DNA of 64,000 nucleotides from Benincasa hispida (taxonomy: Eukaryota > Streptophyta > Magnoliopsida > Cucurbitales > Cucurbitaceae), in assembly GCF_009727055.1 (NCBI RefSeq), contig NC_052350.1, forward strand, positions 22,639,296 through 22,703,295. Direction: 5' to 3'. This document shows positions 22,403-34,148 of the stretch, piece after piece. Numbering within the stretch: position 1 is the stretch's first letter; each line of letters starts with the position of its first letter. The notes beneath the pieces are model-generated. The model saw only the letters and a program-made list of their open reading frames with translations. It searched no databases and had not been told where the DNA came from. Position numbers and translations under genes: made by a program.

Positions 22403-23872
22403 CTTGACAACTAATAGTTTGTTAAGTTTTGTGTTTTCGCGGGCATCCCTTTTAGTCTTGGGCGTATTGTAGCTTGTGCGACCAAGTTGAAAACGATATT
22501 TGAGTGAAGGCAATGCGCTGAAAACCAATATTCACCCCGAGATAGAAAGGCTATCTGTCGCATGAGCTGGAAGTAGTCTTAGGAGCATGCTAACCAATAT
22601 GCAACCAACAAATGCTAGAAGCTCTGACAATCAGGAAGAGTCTCTTGACCTATGTAGTCGAGATCAATCTTCTGCATGGAAGACTCTTGTTGTAGCTTCA
22701 CTCCAATTTCTCCAAAGACGTCTTCTACTCTATCTTTACTTTGCTTATTTATTTAATGATTATTGTAATTTTGGATTTATGGCTGCTTTCTTGGATGTGG
22801 TGTGCATTCTCTCCTTGTGGGTGTGATAATAATTCCTCTTGGTGCGTGGTTTCAACAGAAGAGTCCTCTCCATCATTCAACGCATGTCTGTGTCCTCCAT
22901 ATGAATTCTAAAGTATTGACGTAATTGATATTCTATGTATAGGTTCTTTTCTTGTTATCTTTTATGCGTTATCCTTCTGAAATTCTCTTTTGTCCGCTTT
23001 CTTTCTTTTACATTGATAGATTAGCATCCATGATAATACTTATAACTCACAATATCCACTGACTAACGCCACAGGGCTCACCTCACCTTAGCGCCTTCTT
23101 CAAGGTTTGACAGTCTTAAGTATTATTATGTGCAAACCTCTGCTCAAACATCTTTTACCGCATTCCTAAACAAGTTTTTTTTTAGCTTTTTGGCAAGGAC
23201 CCTGCCAATCTCAAAATTTGAGGGTGGCAGTGGTCCAAGCAAATGCATCCATCCCAAACATTGCTATGATTAAAAAAAAAACTCTTAATAAAAGCTCCAC
23301 TGTTAGCACAAGGGGGAGACCCAAGCTGATAAGAGTTAAAATTCTGAAAGGCACTTACCCTTAGTTGGATATTTCACATGACACCCGTGAAGGTAAGCCA
23401 AAACGAAAGTAGGTAGCCAGAATCAACACATAAGAACAACTCCTCTGTCTGGCGCAACCCAAATTAAGACAAGAGTTGAGTTGAATATGGCACGCAACCG
23501 AAGTTGGATGCCCATATGGCACTCGTGGGGGCAAGTCAAAACGAAAAGTGTAACCAGGTTCAATGCCCCCATTAAATAATGTATCACAGAGCTTTGAATC
23601 GTATTAAACGAACGCATTGTAAAAAGCTAAAAGCTAAGTTGCTTGAAATGAGTAAAAATATTTTGAGCGGAGGCTTGCCAGAATTAAACTTAGAAAATAT
23701 CTCTTAGAAGAAGTAGTTGATTTTGAGGAGAATGTTGCTGCCAAGGTTAGAGGTGCAAGTGATTTATATTTTGAAAAGTTGGTCAATATAAAGGAAAAGC
23801 CAGAGGATAAAATTTGAATTTCCGAAGTATAAGATATGCTTGAGGACAAGCATGATTCTAAATTTGGGTGTG
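22403..23872 (+). other. Athila internal region without coding capacity
   Basis: Leader-like sequence after the PBS leads to a short frame starting MLTNMQPTNARSSDNQEESL (22587-22826), which may be a Gag start but is not recognisable further. The rest is 3' noncoding sequence, including GCAAGGACCCTGCCAATCTC with GGGTGGCAGTGGTCCAAGCA, and ends GAGGACAAGCATGATTCTAA, then ATTTGGGTGTG before the LTR. Gag, protease, RT and integrase are all absent. Confidence 0.7.
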
Positions 23873-24914
23873 TGATAGCTTGTAGAACAAGACACTATTT
23901 GAGAATTCTTCACTTCCACAGCCCTTCCGAGTGATGATCGGAGTTTCGCCAGAGATAGAGCTCGAGAGAGACTTCTCCATCATCCATCCATGGGACCATC
24001 AACAACCTTGATGGATTTCAGATGAAAAGCAAGAGATTGCTTACATAGAGCCCTCCACCTCTCCTCTTATCTCTGTATTGTATTACTTTTTGGCTTAAGA
24101 CATTAATAGATTTTATAATCAATGCATCTCTTAGTTATTTCAGCACCATCTTCTTCTTCTTTATCATCGTTTAAATTCACTGCTTAGTTATCAAAGGCAG
24201 TCGCATACTCAGTCATGCGGCGTAGAGATAGGACGCATGTAGCAACCCACCGAAAGGTATGTGTTGCACGAGTATAGTGAGTTAATCCCCTTTGCTTGGT
24301 GTGAGGCTATCGTAATGCTTGTCTATGAGCTGATTAGCTGCAACTAACTGCCCGAGAGGGTAAGTAGTGAAACACACTAAAGCATGGTAAGCTTTGTTCC
24401 TAGAGATAGGAACGATCTTATGCTCGAAGCAACCATGCATTATAGAGATATAGGCATATGGCTGGCCACCGAGGTGTGCGATGCATTAGTGTGGCGAGCT
24501 GGGATTACTCGAGTGACCTAACATAATGAACTTATTATGTGTTATCGGTTGCTGCATCTCTACCAATTCTCATAGTTAAACTTCCATTGCTCAATCTGTT
24601 TAGTTAGGAGTAGGAGTAGTGCATAATCTTTTAACTTCTGTCTTTTTAATTTTATTCATCGCCTCAAACGCATCACTTCACAAACACTATTGAGTTACAA
24701 GTCCTTGTGTTCGACCTCAAATCATCTCGACAAACTTGCGTTCCCATTATACTTGGTGAGAAAGCAAGAAAACTTGTGATAGGAATGCATGGTCATCGCA
24801 TATGTGGTTAAACGAATATTGTATATTTTCTAGTCCAACACATGACCTTCGGTGCATGGAGATTAACGCATAACATAAGATAAGCATATGTTCCTCTCCC
24901 TTTTCTAATCAACA
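23873..24914 (+). repeat. Athila-type LTR, right copy, internally deleted
   Basis: Starts TGATAGCTTGTAGAACAAGA and ends TCTAATCAACA. After the first 15-20 bp it lacks about 550 bp present in the left copy, rejoining at the segment CCGAGTGATGATCGGAGTTT. The remainder aligns well with scattered changes. Confidence 0.88.
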
Positions 24915-24920
24915 AGTTTT

Positions 24921-24938
24921 TTGCGCCGTTGCCGGGGA
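24921..24938 (+). other. Athila-type primer-binding site, right, at the host junction
   Basis: TTGCGCCGTTGCCGGGGA follows the right LTR. Host copia integrase (I-K-H-G-I-M-S-Q-L) begins at its last bases. A PBS here means this LTR once served as a 5' LTR. Confidence 0.85.
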
Positions 24939-27120
24939 TCAAACATGGAATTATGTCCCAACTCTCAACCCCTAGTACACCTTAACAGAATAGTGTATCG
25001 AAAAGAAGAAATAGAACCTTGTTGGATATGGTTCGATCGATGATGAGCTATGCTCATCTTCCTGACTCGTTTTGGGGATATGCACTAGAGACTGCAATTT
25101 ATATTTTGAACAATGTTCCCTCAAAGAGTGTTTCTAAAACACCTTTTGAGTTATGGAGAGGTCATAAAGATAGTTTATGCCACTTTAGAATTTGGGGATT
25201 TCCAGCCCATGTGCTAATAGCAAATCCCAAAAAGTTCGAACCTCATTCAAAAGTATGCTTATTTGTAGGCTACCTCAAGGAAACAATAGGTGGGTACTTC
25301 TTTCATCCAAGTGAGGATAAAGTGTTTGTGTCGAAAAACGATACCTTCTTGGAAGAAGACCACATGTGGGATCATAAGCCACGAAGAAAAATTTTTTTAA
25401 GTAAAATTTCTAATGAACCTACTAAAACTTCAATAAGGTTTGTTGAAGGGGTTGATACATCAACAAGAGTCGTTGATGTGGGATCATCTAGTCATACACA
25501 TCCATCTCAAGATGTGAGATTGCCTCGACGTACTTGTACGCTACATGGGTTAAATAGAAGCCCAAAACATCATAACTGATGATGGGGTTGAGGATCCATT
25601 GTCTTATAAACAAACAGTGGAAGATATTGACATGGATGAATGGATTAAAGCATGAATCAAAAAATGGAGTCCATGTACTTCAATTCTGTCTGGGAGCTTA
25701 TAGATCAACCTGATGGGATAAAACCTATAGGTTGTAAATGGATCTACAAGAGAAAAAGAGGTGTAGATGAAAAGGTATAGACCTTTACAACTAGACTTGT
25801 GGTAAATGGTTATACCCAAGTTGAAGGAGTGGACTATGAAAACACTTTCTCACCTGTTGTCATGTTAAAGTCTATCAGAATTCTATTGTCCATAGCCACA
25901 TATTATGATTATGAAATATGGTAAATGGACATGAAGGCTGTCTTTTTGAATGGTAATCTTGAAGAGACCATCTACATGAATCAAACAGAAGGATTCATTG
26001 GATAAGATCAAGGGCAAAAGGTTTGCAAGCTTAATCGACTGAAACAAGCATCTCGATCTTCGAATATAAGATTTAATACTATGATTAAATCTTATGGCTT
26101 TGATCAGAATTTTGATGAGCCTTGTTTTTACAAGAAAATCATCAAAAGCTCAGTAGCTTTCCTCGTGTTGTATGTGGATGATATCTTACTTATTAGGAAT
26201 GATGTAGGTTTTCTGACTGATGTAAAGAAATGGTTGGCCACCCAATTCTAAATGAAAGATTTGGGAGAGGCATAGTTTGTTCTAGGGATCCAGATCATCA
26301 AAGATCATAAGAACAAAAGGTTGGCCTTGTCTCAGGCATTGTATATTGACAAGATGCTTGTCAGATATTTGATGCACAATTCCAAGAAGGGTTTATTACC
26401 TTTCAGGCATGAAATTGTATTGTCTAAGGAATAGTGCTCTAAGACTCCTCAAGAGGTAGAGGAAATGAGACGATTTCCCTATACATCGGCTGTTGGTAGC
26501 CTTATGTATGCAATGTTATGTATCAAACCTGACATTTGCTATACAGTAGGGATTTTCAGTTAATATCAATCCAATCCAGGATTAGATCAATAGACAACGG
26601 TCAAAACAATCCTCAAGTATCTTCGGAGAACGAGGGACTATATGCTTGTGTATAGAGATAAAGATTTGATTCTTACAGGATACACGAACTCTGACTTTCA
26701 GACTAATCGGTATTCTTGAAAATCCACATCAAGGTCAGTGTTTACTTTGAATAGAAGAGCTATTGTTTGACGAAGCATCAAGCGAGGATAGATCACAGAC
26801 TCCACTATGGAAGCCAAATATGTAGCTACTAAAGAGGATATTTGGCTTAAGAAGTTCCTTACTGATTTGGAAGTTATTCCAAATATGTCTTTGCCCATCA
26901 CACTTTATTGGATAACAGTGGTACTGCGGAAAATTCTAAGGAACCTAGGAGTCATCAAAGAAGCAAACACATTGAACGAAAATATCACTTGATTAGGGAA
27001 ATTGTGCATCGAGGTGACGTAACTGTCATGAAGATTGCTTCAGAGTACAATATTGTTGATCCGTTTACAAAGGCTCTCACGACTAAAGTGTTCGAGGTTC
27101 GTCTACGGGATATGTGACAT
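24938..27120 (+). pseudogene. Copia integrase C-terminus, RT and RNase H
   Basis: Resumes the interrupted copia pol. The catalytic-core end is readable as QLSTPSTP, a stop, QNSVSKRRNRT. Then 25019-25579 is open for 186 codons (FWGYALETAIYILNNVPSK through KPRRKIFLSKISNEP), the integrase C-terminal region. RT follows with stops and shifts but keeps its YVDD active site (26171-26182) in LYVDDILLIRND. RNase H ends at 26807-27117, with MEAKYVATKEDIWLKKFLTD, EPRSHQR and IVDPFTKALTTKVFE, the family's usual C-terminus. Several TAG/TGA stops lie in the RT region. Confidence 0.9.
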
Positions 27121-27224
27121 ATTATCTAGGGAAAGTGGGAGATGTTACTAGGGTATAGTGTATGCCCTAGTTTATTGTATTTTGTACTTTATTTTCATTG
27201 TACATTCGACTCCCTAAGCTTTAG

Positions 27225-27238
27225 GACAAGTGGGAGAT
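27225..27238 (+). other. Polypurine tract before the 3' LTR
   Basis: GACAAGTGGGAGAT directly precedes TGTTGAGATTGG, the LTR start. A similar GGGAAAGTGGGAGATG occurs at about 27130, after the RNase H end. Confidence 0.75.
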
Positions 27239-27330
27239 TGTTGAGATTGGTGTCCTAAATCTCTCTTGTATTCTCGTAGTTTATAAACACTGTATAAACA
27301 AATTGTTATTAATAAAATAATTGTTATTTT

Positions 27331-29280
27331 TGTTGGGATTGGTGTCCTAAATCTCTTGTATTCTCATAGTTTGAAAACATTGTATAAAAAAAAATTTATT
27401 AATAAAATAATTTTTATTTTATGAGCATACACTCAATCCAATAAATTAAGATCCTAGTTTATTTTATGTAATTTAAACAAGTACGTAGAGACATACAGGT
27501 GGATCTTGTTTAAATAATAACCTAAATGGTTTGTAGTAAATGGATAAGGTTGGGTACCTTATTCTTGTGACACTATGGATACGACCCGCTTTGTAGATGT
27601 TACAAGTGTTGTAAAGTGCTACAAATGATCTGATCCTGATCATTCATGTAAAGACATGTGAGGAGAGTATCCTATGCAAAGAGTTTGTATAAGACCGGAC
27701 CAAGAAATGATTAGTCTTATATATAACACCATTAATAATAGACTATTAACTAGTTAGATCCAAGGATGACCATAGGTGACATGACCTAAATCCTGAGTGA
27801 GTTATGAACTCTTGCCTATGAAAGTGGTCCTTTGATTTGTAAGCGTGAGAGTGGCCAGATTGTCAACTCAATATGCCTACCATGTTGGGGATTTGTCTGA
27901 TTGAGGAGCTTGGAACACAGCTACACAAGATGGAATTCACTCCTTCCCTAATGTCAGAGTAATTAGATAAATTTCTCTCTTAAGGGCTGATTACAGGGCT
28001 TGAATAATGTGGCCACAACCTCTCTTGACCCGAGAGGAACTTGGTCATAGTTGAACTATGACTTATTATTCATTAAAGGAATCAATGGTACTTAAGAAGT
28101 TAGATGTAACTACAGAGGAAAAACGGTAATTTTGGCCCAGCTATACCTACGAGAAATTTGTGAAAGATCATCGCACTATTGACTAGTTAGATCCAATAGA
28201 CACAGAAATATATCTGTAGTGCCAAGAGTGTAGCTGTCGATATTTAGTGGAGTGACTGATAGTTAATGCATGTTGAATAATTTAATTAAAGAGTTTAATT
28301 AAGTATCCAAGTACCATTAGAGCTTCAATCTATAGGTCCATAAGATCCCCTCTATAGCTTAACAGGAATTAAATTGAGAAATAATTGTGGATTAATTTGA
28401 ATTGTTCGAATTAATTGAGGGAATTAATTATATATGATATAATTAATTTAATTAATTAATTATATGTGATATAATTAATATAATGTATTTGATACTTTAC
28501 AATATAAAGTATTTTGAGAGGAATTTGAATATGATTCAAATACTAATTATATGAATGAGATTCATATAGTTAAATTTAATATAAATATGATTTATGTTAA
28601 ATACCATAAATAGTTGAGAGGAATTAAAATATTTGAATATGATTCGAATATTAATTATATGGATGGGATTCATATAATTGAATTTAATATAAATATGATT
28701 TATATTAAATGTCATGCGTTGTTGAGAGAAAATAAAACTATAGGTTATATTGTATTTGATACAATATAANNNNNATATATTATTTATTTTAATTAAATTA
28801 AATTATATTTATATTTAATTTAATTAAAGGAAGGGAGTTACAACTCCTTCCCCTAATTTTCTCAGCCAAAATTATGCAGGGGCAGTTTAGGAGGTTAAAC
28901 TATTCATTCTTCATCCTCTTCCAAGAAAATTACAAAGAAGAAAATACTCCTTCTTCCTCTCATCCTATTTCCCTCTTCCAAAAAGTTTGTGCACAACCCA
29001 CCACTCTTTCATATTCTCATTCCTAAGAGAATACAGAGGGTTCTTAAGTGGTGATGTCTTGGTTTGGAGATAAAGATCAAGATCAAATCGTTCGTGATCG
29101 TGGATCGACGGATTTACTCGAAGGGTAAGTATTTTTCTATCCTTTTTCCTTCATCCTTCAGCATGTTGTAATTTGTTTCTTAATGCATATTTTTTTATCT
29201 GTAAAATTTATGAATTCTATGAAAACAAAATTGGGAACGATCCCCGCTTTCGCTGCGAAACCTTTATCGATTTCCCTTCA
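27331..29280 (+). mobile_element. Solo LTR nested in another LTR, perfect TSD
   Basis: A 1950-bp LTR beginning TGTTGGGATTGGTGTCC and ending TTTCCCTTCA, flanked by ATTTT (27326-27330 and 29281-29285). It entered the 3' LTR of a related element 92 bp from its start, in the same orientation. Five N are present at 28770-28774. It is close in sequence to its host LTR, which makes the first 90 bp appear as a tandem duplication. Confidence 0.93.
28770..28774. other. Assembly gap (5 N)
   Basis: Five N within an AT-rich part of the solo LTR. Compared with related LTRs, sequence around the gap (ATACAATATAA to ATATATTATT) seems to miss tens of bases. Confidence 0.98.
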
Positions 29281-31142
29281 ATTTTATGAGCATACACTCA
29301 ATTGAATAATCTAAGATCCTAGGTTATTTTATGCAATTTAAACAAGTATGTAGAGATATACAAGTGGATCTTGTTTAAATAATAACCTAAATGGTCTGTA
29401 GTAGATGAATAAAGTTGTGTACCTTATCTTTGTGATACTATGGATACGTCCCGCTTTGTAGATGTTACAAGTGTTGTAAAGTGCTATAAATGATCTGATC
29501 TTGATCATTCATATGGACACATGTGAGCGAGAGTATGCTATACAAAGAATTTGTATAAGATTGGACCATGAAATGGTTAATCTCATTATATAAGACCGTT
29601 AATAATAGAGACTTACATTTCATCAAGATGACCATAGGTGACATGACATGAATCTTGAGTGAGTTGTGAACTCTGGTAGTCCTTCGATTTATATGGGTGA
29701 GAGTGTCCAAATTGCCAACTCAATATGCCTACCATTTTGGGGATTCATCTGATAGGGGAGCTGGGAACATAGCTACACAACACGGAATTCACTCCTCCTC
29801 CAATGTCGGGGTAAGTAGATAAATTGCTCCCTTATGCGATGATTCCAGGACTTGAACAAAGTGACGCCACACCCTCTCCTAGCCCGAGAGAGGTTTGGTC
29901 ATAGTTGGACTATGACTTATTGTTCATTAGAGCGATCAGTGGTACTTAAGGAGTTAGATGTAACCATAGGGGCAAAACGATAATTTTGGCCTAGTTATAC
30001 TTACAATCAATTTAAGAAGGGTCATTGCACTGTTGACTGATTATATCCAATGGACATAGAAATATATCTGTAGTGTGAAGAATGCAACTATTGGTCTTTA
30101 GTGGAATGACCGGCAGTTAATGGAAGTTGGGTAATTTAATTAAAGAATTTAATTAATTATTCAAGTATCATTGGATCATCAATCTACAAGTCTATAAGGT
30201 CCCCTCTGTAGCGATACAGGGAATTAATTGAGAATTAATTTTGGATTAATGTGAATTGTTCAAATTAATTGAAAAAATTAATTATATATAATATAATTAA
30301 TTAAATTAATTATATATGTGATATAATTAACATAATGTATTAGATACATTATAATATAATGTAATTTGAGAGGAATTTGAATATGATTCAAATACTAATT
30401 ATATGAATGAGATTCATATAATTAAATTTAATATAAATATGATTTATGTTAAATACCATAAATAGTTGAGACGAATTAAATATTTGAATGTGGTTCAAAT
30501 ATTAATTAAATGTATGAGATTCATATAATTGAATTTAGTATAAATATCTTTTACTTTAAATGTCATGCATTATTGAGAGAAAATAAAACTATAGGTTATA
30601 TTGTATTTGATATAATACAAAAGTATAGGTTATGTGTTATATTTGATATAACGTATAATATATATATAATTAAATTTAATTACATTTATTTTTAATTTAA
30701 TTAAAGAGAGGGAGTTAAAAACAGACGTGCAGTGTGGGAAGTTCAACGTGTGGAATGATTCTCAATTTTCTCCCTCTAGATTATAGAAATGAGGTCTATG
30801 AGAACTCATCCTCTCATCCTCTCATCCCTCTTCCAAAAATTGTGGAGAGCCCACCATTCCAGCCTAATTCTCATCCTAAAAGAATATAGAGGGTTCTCAA
30901 GTGGTGGTGTCTTAGTTTGGAAATCAGATCGTGATCGTGGATCGAGGGACAACGAAGAAGTTTGGCTTCAAAGGAAAGTGTTACTTCTTTCGCTCTTCTC
31001 CTTCTTGTAAAAGAATGTTATAAGTATTAAGTTTTAATGCATAATCTTCTCTGTTTTGATTCTGTAATTTTATCAATTCTGTGAAACTAAAAATTAGAAC
31101 GATCCCCGCTTTAACTGCAAAACCTTCGATGGTTTTCCTTCA

Positions 31143-32198
31143 TGAGGATGTTCTTAACAGCGGTCCAGTGATCAAATCCGGGATTATACTGATATCTATT
31201 GACTATCCCCACTACATAGCAGATGTCAGTACATAACATCGCATACATTAGGCTGCCAACAGCCGATGCATAGGGGATTCATCTTATTTCCTCTATCTTT
31301 TGAGGTGTCTTAGGACACTATTCCTTAGACAATATAACTCCATGTCTAAAAGGGAGTAAACCTCTCTTCTGCATCGAAAATTTGACAAGCATCAATGTAC
31401 GATGCCTAAGACAAAGCTACTGATTTTTTCTTTCAATCTTAAAAGATCTGAATTCCTAGAACAAACTAAGCCTCTCTAAAAACTCTCATTTGGAATTGGG
31501 TCGCTAGCCAGTTCTTAACTTCAACTAGTAGACCTACATAACAATGAGTAGGATATCGTCTACATACAACACTAGAAAAGCTATTGAACTGTTGATGATC
31601 CTCTTGTATACACAAGGCTCATCAACATTCTCATCAAAGCCATAAGATTTGATCGCAGTATCAAAATCTTTTGCTCTTGACCTTGGGTTATGAATCCCCC
31701 AGGATACTCCATATAAATGGTCTCCTCGAGATTTCCATTCAGAAAAAAAGTTCTGACGTCCATTTGTCAAATCTCATAGTCATAATATGAGGTAATGGAC
31801 AGGAGGATCTGGATAGACTTCAACATGGCAACAGGTGAGAAAGTCTCTTCATAGTCGACTCCCTCAACTTGGGTATGACACTTTGCTACAAGTCTAGCCT
31901 TGAAGGTTTACACCTTCCCATCAGCATCCTGTGTCCTCTTATAGATCCATTTGTAACCTATAGGTTTTACCCCATCAGGTTGATCTACAACATCCCAAAC
32001 TGAATTGAAGTACATAGACTCCATTTCGAGATCCATAACTTTGATCCATTCATCTTTGTCAACATCCTTCATTGACTTCTTGTAAGATAATGGATTCTCA
32101 ATATCTCTGTCAGCTACCATAGCTAGGATTTCTGTTAAACTCATATAACGGATAGGCAGGTTCCCAACCCTCCCACTATGTTGAGGTTTCCTCAACAC
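31143..32198 (-). pseudogene. Copia RT and start of RNase H, minus strand
   Basis: The element at 31143-33825 is cut at its RNase H end. The complement of 31143-31200 reads PGFDHWTAVKNIL and then stops at the LTR border. RT is split over shifted frames. 31534-31770 carries GNLEE, VDEPCVYKRIINSS and LYVDDILLI, with YVDD encoded by the complement of 31555-31566. 31908-32198 carries NPLSYKKSMKDVDKDEWIKV, MESMYFNSVWDVVDQPDGVK and KWIYKRTQDADGKV. Nothing of RNase H beyond this remains. Confidence 0.88.
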
Positions 32199-33060
32199 TT
32201 GAGGTGGATTTGACCTACTAGATGATCCAACTTCAACAACTCTAGTTGAGGTGTTTGGTTCTTCAACAACTCTTCTTGAAGTTTCAATAGTTTATTTGGA
32301 AATTTCATTCAACACAATCTTACTAGGGGGCTTTTGCTCCCTTATGTGGTCTTCTTCTAGGAAAGTAGTGTTTGTTGACACAAGCACTTTATTTCCTTAG
32401 GTTCGAAGAAGTAACCACCTCTCGTTCCATTAGGGTAGCCTACAAATAAGCATAGTTTTGAATAAGATTCCAGTTTCTTAGGATTTTCCTCAAGCACATG
32501 TGTTGGGCAACCCCGGATTCTGAAATGACATAAACTAGCTTTACGACCATTCTATAACTCCAAAGGTCTTCTCTTAATACTTTTGGATGGAACGCAATTC
32601 AAAATATACGTTGCAATTTGTACTACAAAACCCCAAAATGAATCAGGTTAGGAAGCGTAACTCATCATAGACCAAATCATGTCCAATAGGGTTCGATTTC
32701 TCCTTTCTGATACATCATTTTATTAAGGTGTACCAGGTGCAGATAGTTGGGATAAAATTCCATGCTCTATCAAATAGTTCTAGAATGTAAGATCCCAAAA
32801 CTCTCTACCTCGATCAGATCGAAATGTCTTAATGGTTCTAGTCAATGCATTTTCAACTTCGGCCTTAAAATCTTTGGAATTTTCAAAGGATTCATATTTA
32901 TGTTGCATTAAATAAATATACTCATACCTTGAATAATCATTAGTAAAGGTGATGAAATATTCAAACCCTCCTCTTGCTTTTACATTCACCGGATCACAAA
33001 GGTCTGAATGTATAAGTTTTAAGGGTTTTTTGGCCCTATGACCATTTCAGTAAAAGATCT
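32199..33060 (-). pseudogene. Copia integrase, minus strand
   Basis: 32780-32989 is open for 69 codons (GGFEYFITFTNDYSRYEYIY, then TIKTFRSDRGREF). The D-D-Y-S motif reads N-D-Y-S, and the second catalytic Asp is kept in RSDRG. The C-terminal part toward 32200 is readable only in pieces. Upstream it joins the GAG-pre-integrase domain at 33066 through a stop. Confidence 0.85.
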
Positions 33061-33065
33061 TTTAG

Positions 33066-33825
33066 TCATTTTTCTTCAAGACATGACTCACACACAGGTA
33101 AAGAGTTTTCTTCTAACTGGCTTAGAAGTCCATTCTTTACCAATTGCTCAATCCTATTGAGATTGATGTGCTCTAATCTTAGGCACCAAAGTTGGGTATT
33201 TTCTTTAAGAGTAATTTTAAGTCTTTTATCTTGAGTTGCTGCAATTTTAAACATTTTAGTGTTAAGGGGGGCTTTAGTCGCTAACAGTTTTAGCACATAA
33301 AAATTGTTTTCAAGCTTAACATAATATATATTAATACCATTCTTTGAAATAAACACTTTATTTATAGAGAATTGAATACAATAATTTTGTTCCAACAAAC
33401 ACAAATAGAAACTAAGTTCTTTTTTAAACCAGCAACAACATATACATTTATTCTGTAAAGTCAGCTGGAGTCCTCCTACTGCCACAGCTGAGACGACATG
33501 CCCAGTTCCAACATGCATCGTCATCTCCCTAGCTTCTAGTTACCACCAGAAACTAATTCCTTAAAATGAAGAAGAAACATGATTAATGGTGCCTGAATCA
33601 ATTATCCAGGAAAATTCATCATTCTCCACTAAACAGGTCTCCAATACAAGTAAATCATATTTACCTTGCATGGCCTTTTGCTTTACTGCCAAGTATTTGG
33701 AATAATTCCTCTTCCAATGTTCCTCGTGGTTGCAATGGAAACATATTCCCTTTGTAGCTTTAGCCTTCTTATCCTTCTAGACAGTACTTGGTGGGTTAGC
33801 TTTTCCCTTTCCACATACCTTCTCA
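33066..33825 (-). pseudogene. Copia Gag end, protease and GAG-pre-integrase, minus strand
   Basis: 33066-33524 is open for 152 codons. It contains MTMHVGTGHVVSAVAVGGLQ, FSINKVFISKNGINIYYVKL and LEHINLNRIEQLVKNGLLSQ, and ends CESCLEEK. Protease lies at about 33580-33620 (WIIDSGTINH, active Asp kept, Ala to Thr change). The Gag zinc knuckle, at about 33690-33760, reads CFHCNHEEHWKRNY; its last Cys is Tyr. Gag breaks off at about 33825, where a plus-strand LTR fragment begins. Stops separate these parts, so no polyprotein could be made. Confidence 0.87.
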
Positions 33826-34148
33826 TGGCTCGAGAGGTGTTCATACATAGTAGGACTATGTTGTATTGTTCATTAGAGGGATCAGTAGTACTTAAGGAAT
33901 AAGATGTAACTGTAGAGGCAAAATGGTAAATTGAACAAGATTTATAGAGAGAACAAGATTTCAAGTGAAGAAAAGTCTTCAACTGGTATGTTCTCTCGGT
34001 CTCTTATTTATTGATCCTTTAAGCATGCCAATGATTTAGTGTTATTAATGCACATCTGTATGTTTGAATATATATATGGATTTTTTGTCACAATGAATTG
34101 GAAAGATCCGCTTCCACTTGGAGGTACTCTTGTATAAGAGTTCCTTCA
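33826..34148 (+). repeat. Plus-oriented LTR fragment with internal deletion
   Basis: 33826-33930 matches the LTR part around 28020-28130 (CGAGAGG, the palindromic CATAGTNNNACTATG region, TACTTAAGGA, AGATGTAACT). 33950-34148 matches the LTR 3' end, including TTAATGCA and a final TTCCTTCA. The middle is missing. It abuts the minus-oriented LTR that starts at 34147. Confidence 0.75.

Larger units (their letters stand above)
20780..24937 (+). mobile_element. Athila-type (Ty3/gypsy) deletion derivative nested in copia integrase
   Basis: Order: LTR (20780-22378), PBS, 1.5 kb of internal sequence without gag or pol, purine tract, second LTR (23873-24914), and a second PBS (24921-24937 or 24938). 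The copia integrase resumes directly after it. PBS type (TGGCGCCGTTGCCGGGGA-like) and the CTTGAGGACAAGC motif before the second LTR are Athila/gypsy hallmarks. Around 210 bp of host integrase is missing at the join, and a terminal PBS should not border host DNA, so the right side was lost by deletion. Confidence 0.85.
17647..31142 (+). mobile_element. Plus-strand copia element carrying two nested insertions
   Basis: It has a 5' LTR (17647-18801), PBS, Gag, protease and integrase, then a nested Athila derivative (20780-24937). Integrase, RT and RNase H follow to 27120. A purine tract and a 3' LTR (27239-31142) close it, the latter split by a solo LTR at 27331-29280. Net of insertions it would be about 7.4 kb. 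The flanks do not match (ATCTC before, TGAGG after) and lie in different domains of minus-strand elements, so no target duplication is seen. The pol carries many stops and is dead. Confidence 0.85.
27239..31142 (+). repeat. 3' LTR of the plus-strand copia element, split by a solo LTR
   Basis: The first 92 bp (27239-27330) start TGTTGAGATTGGTGTCC. The remaining 1857 bp (29286-31142) run to TTTTCCTTCA. The sequence ATTTT-ATGAGCATACACTC is continuous across the inserted solo LTR, as shown by the unbroken 5' LTR at 17730-17750. Net length is about 1949 bp. Small frames inside (29465-29710, 30510-30695, 30789-31010) have no gene features. Confidence 0.9.

Noticed and set aside
27239..27423. Tandem duplication of the first 90 bp of an LTR
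   Set aside because: Better explained by a solo LTR inserted in a related LTR, as shown by the ATTTT target duplication and the LTR continuing at 29286.
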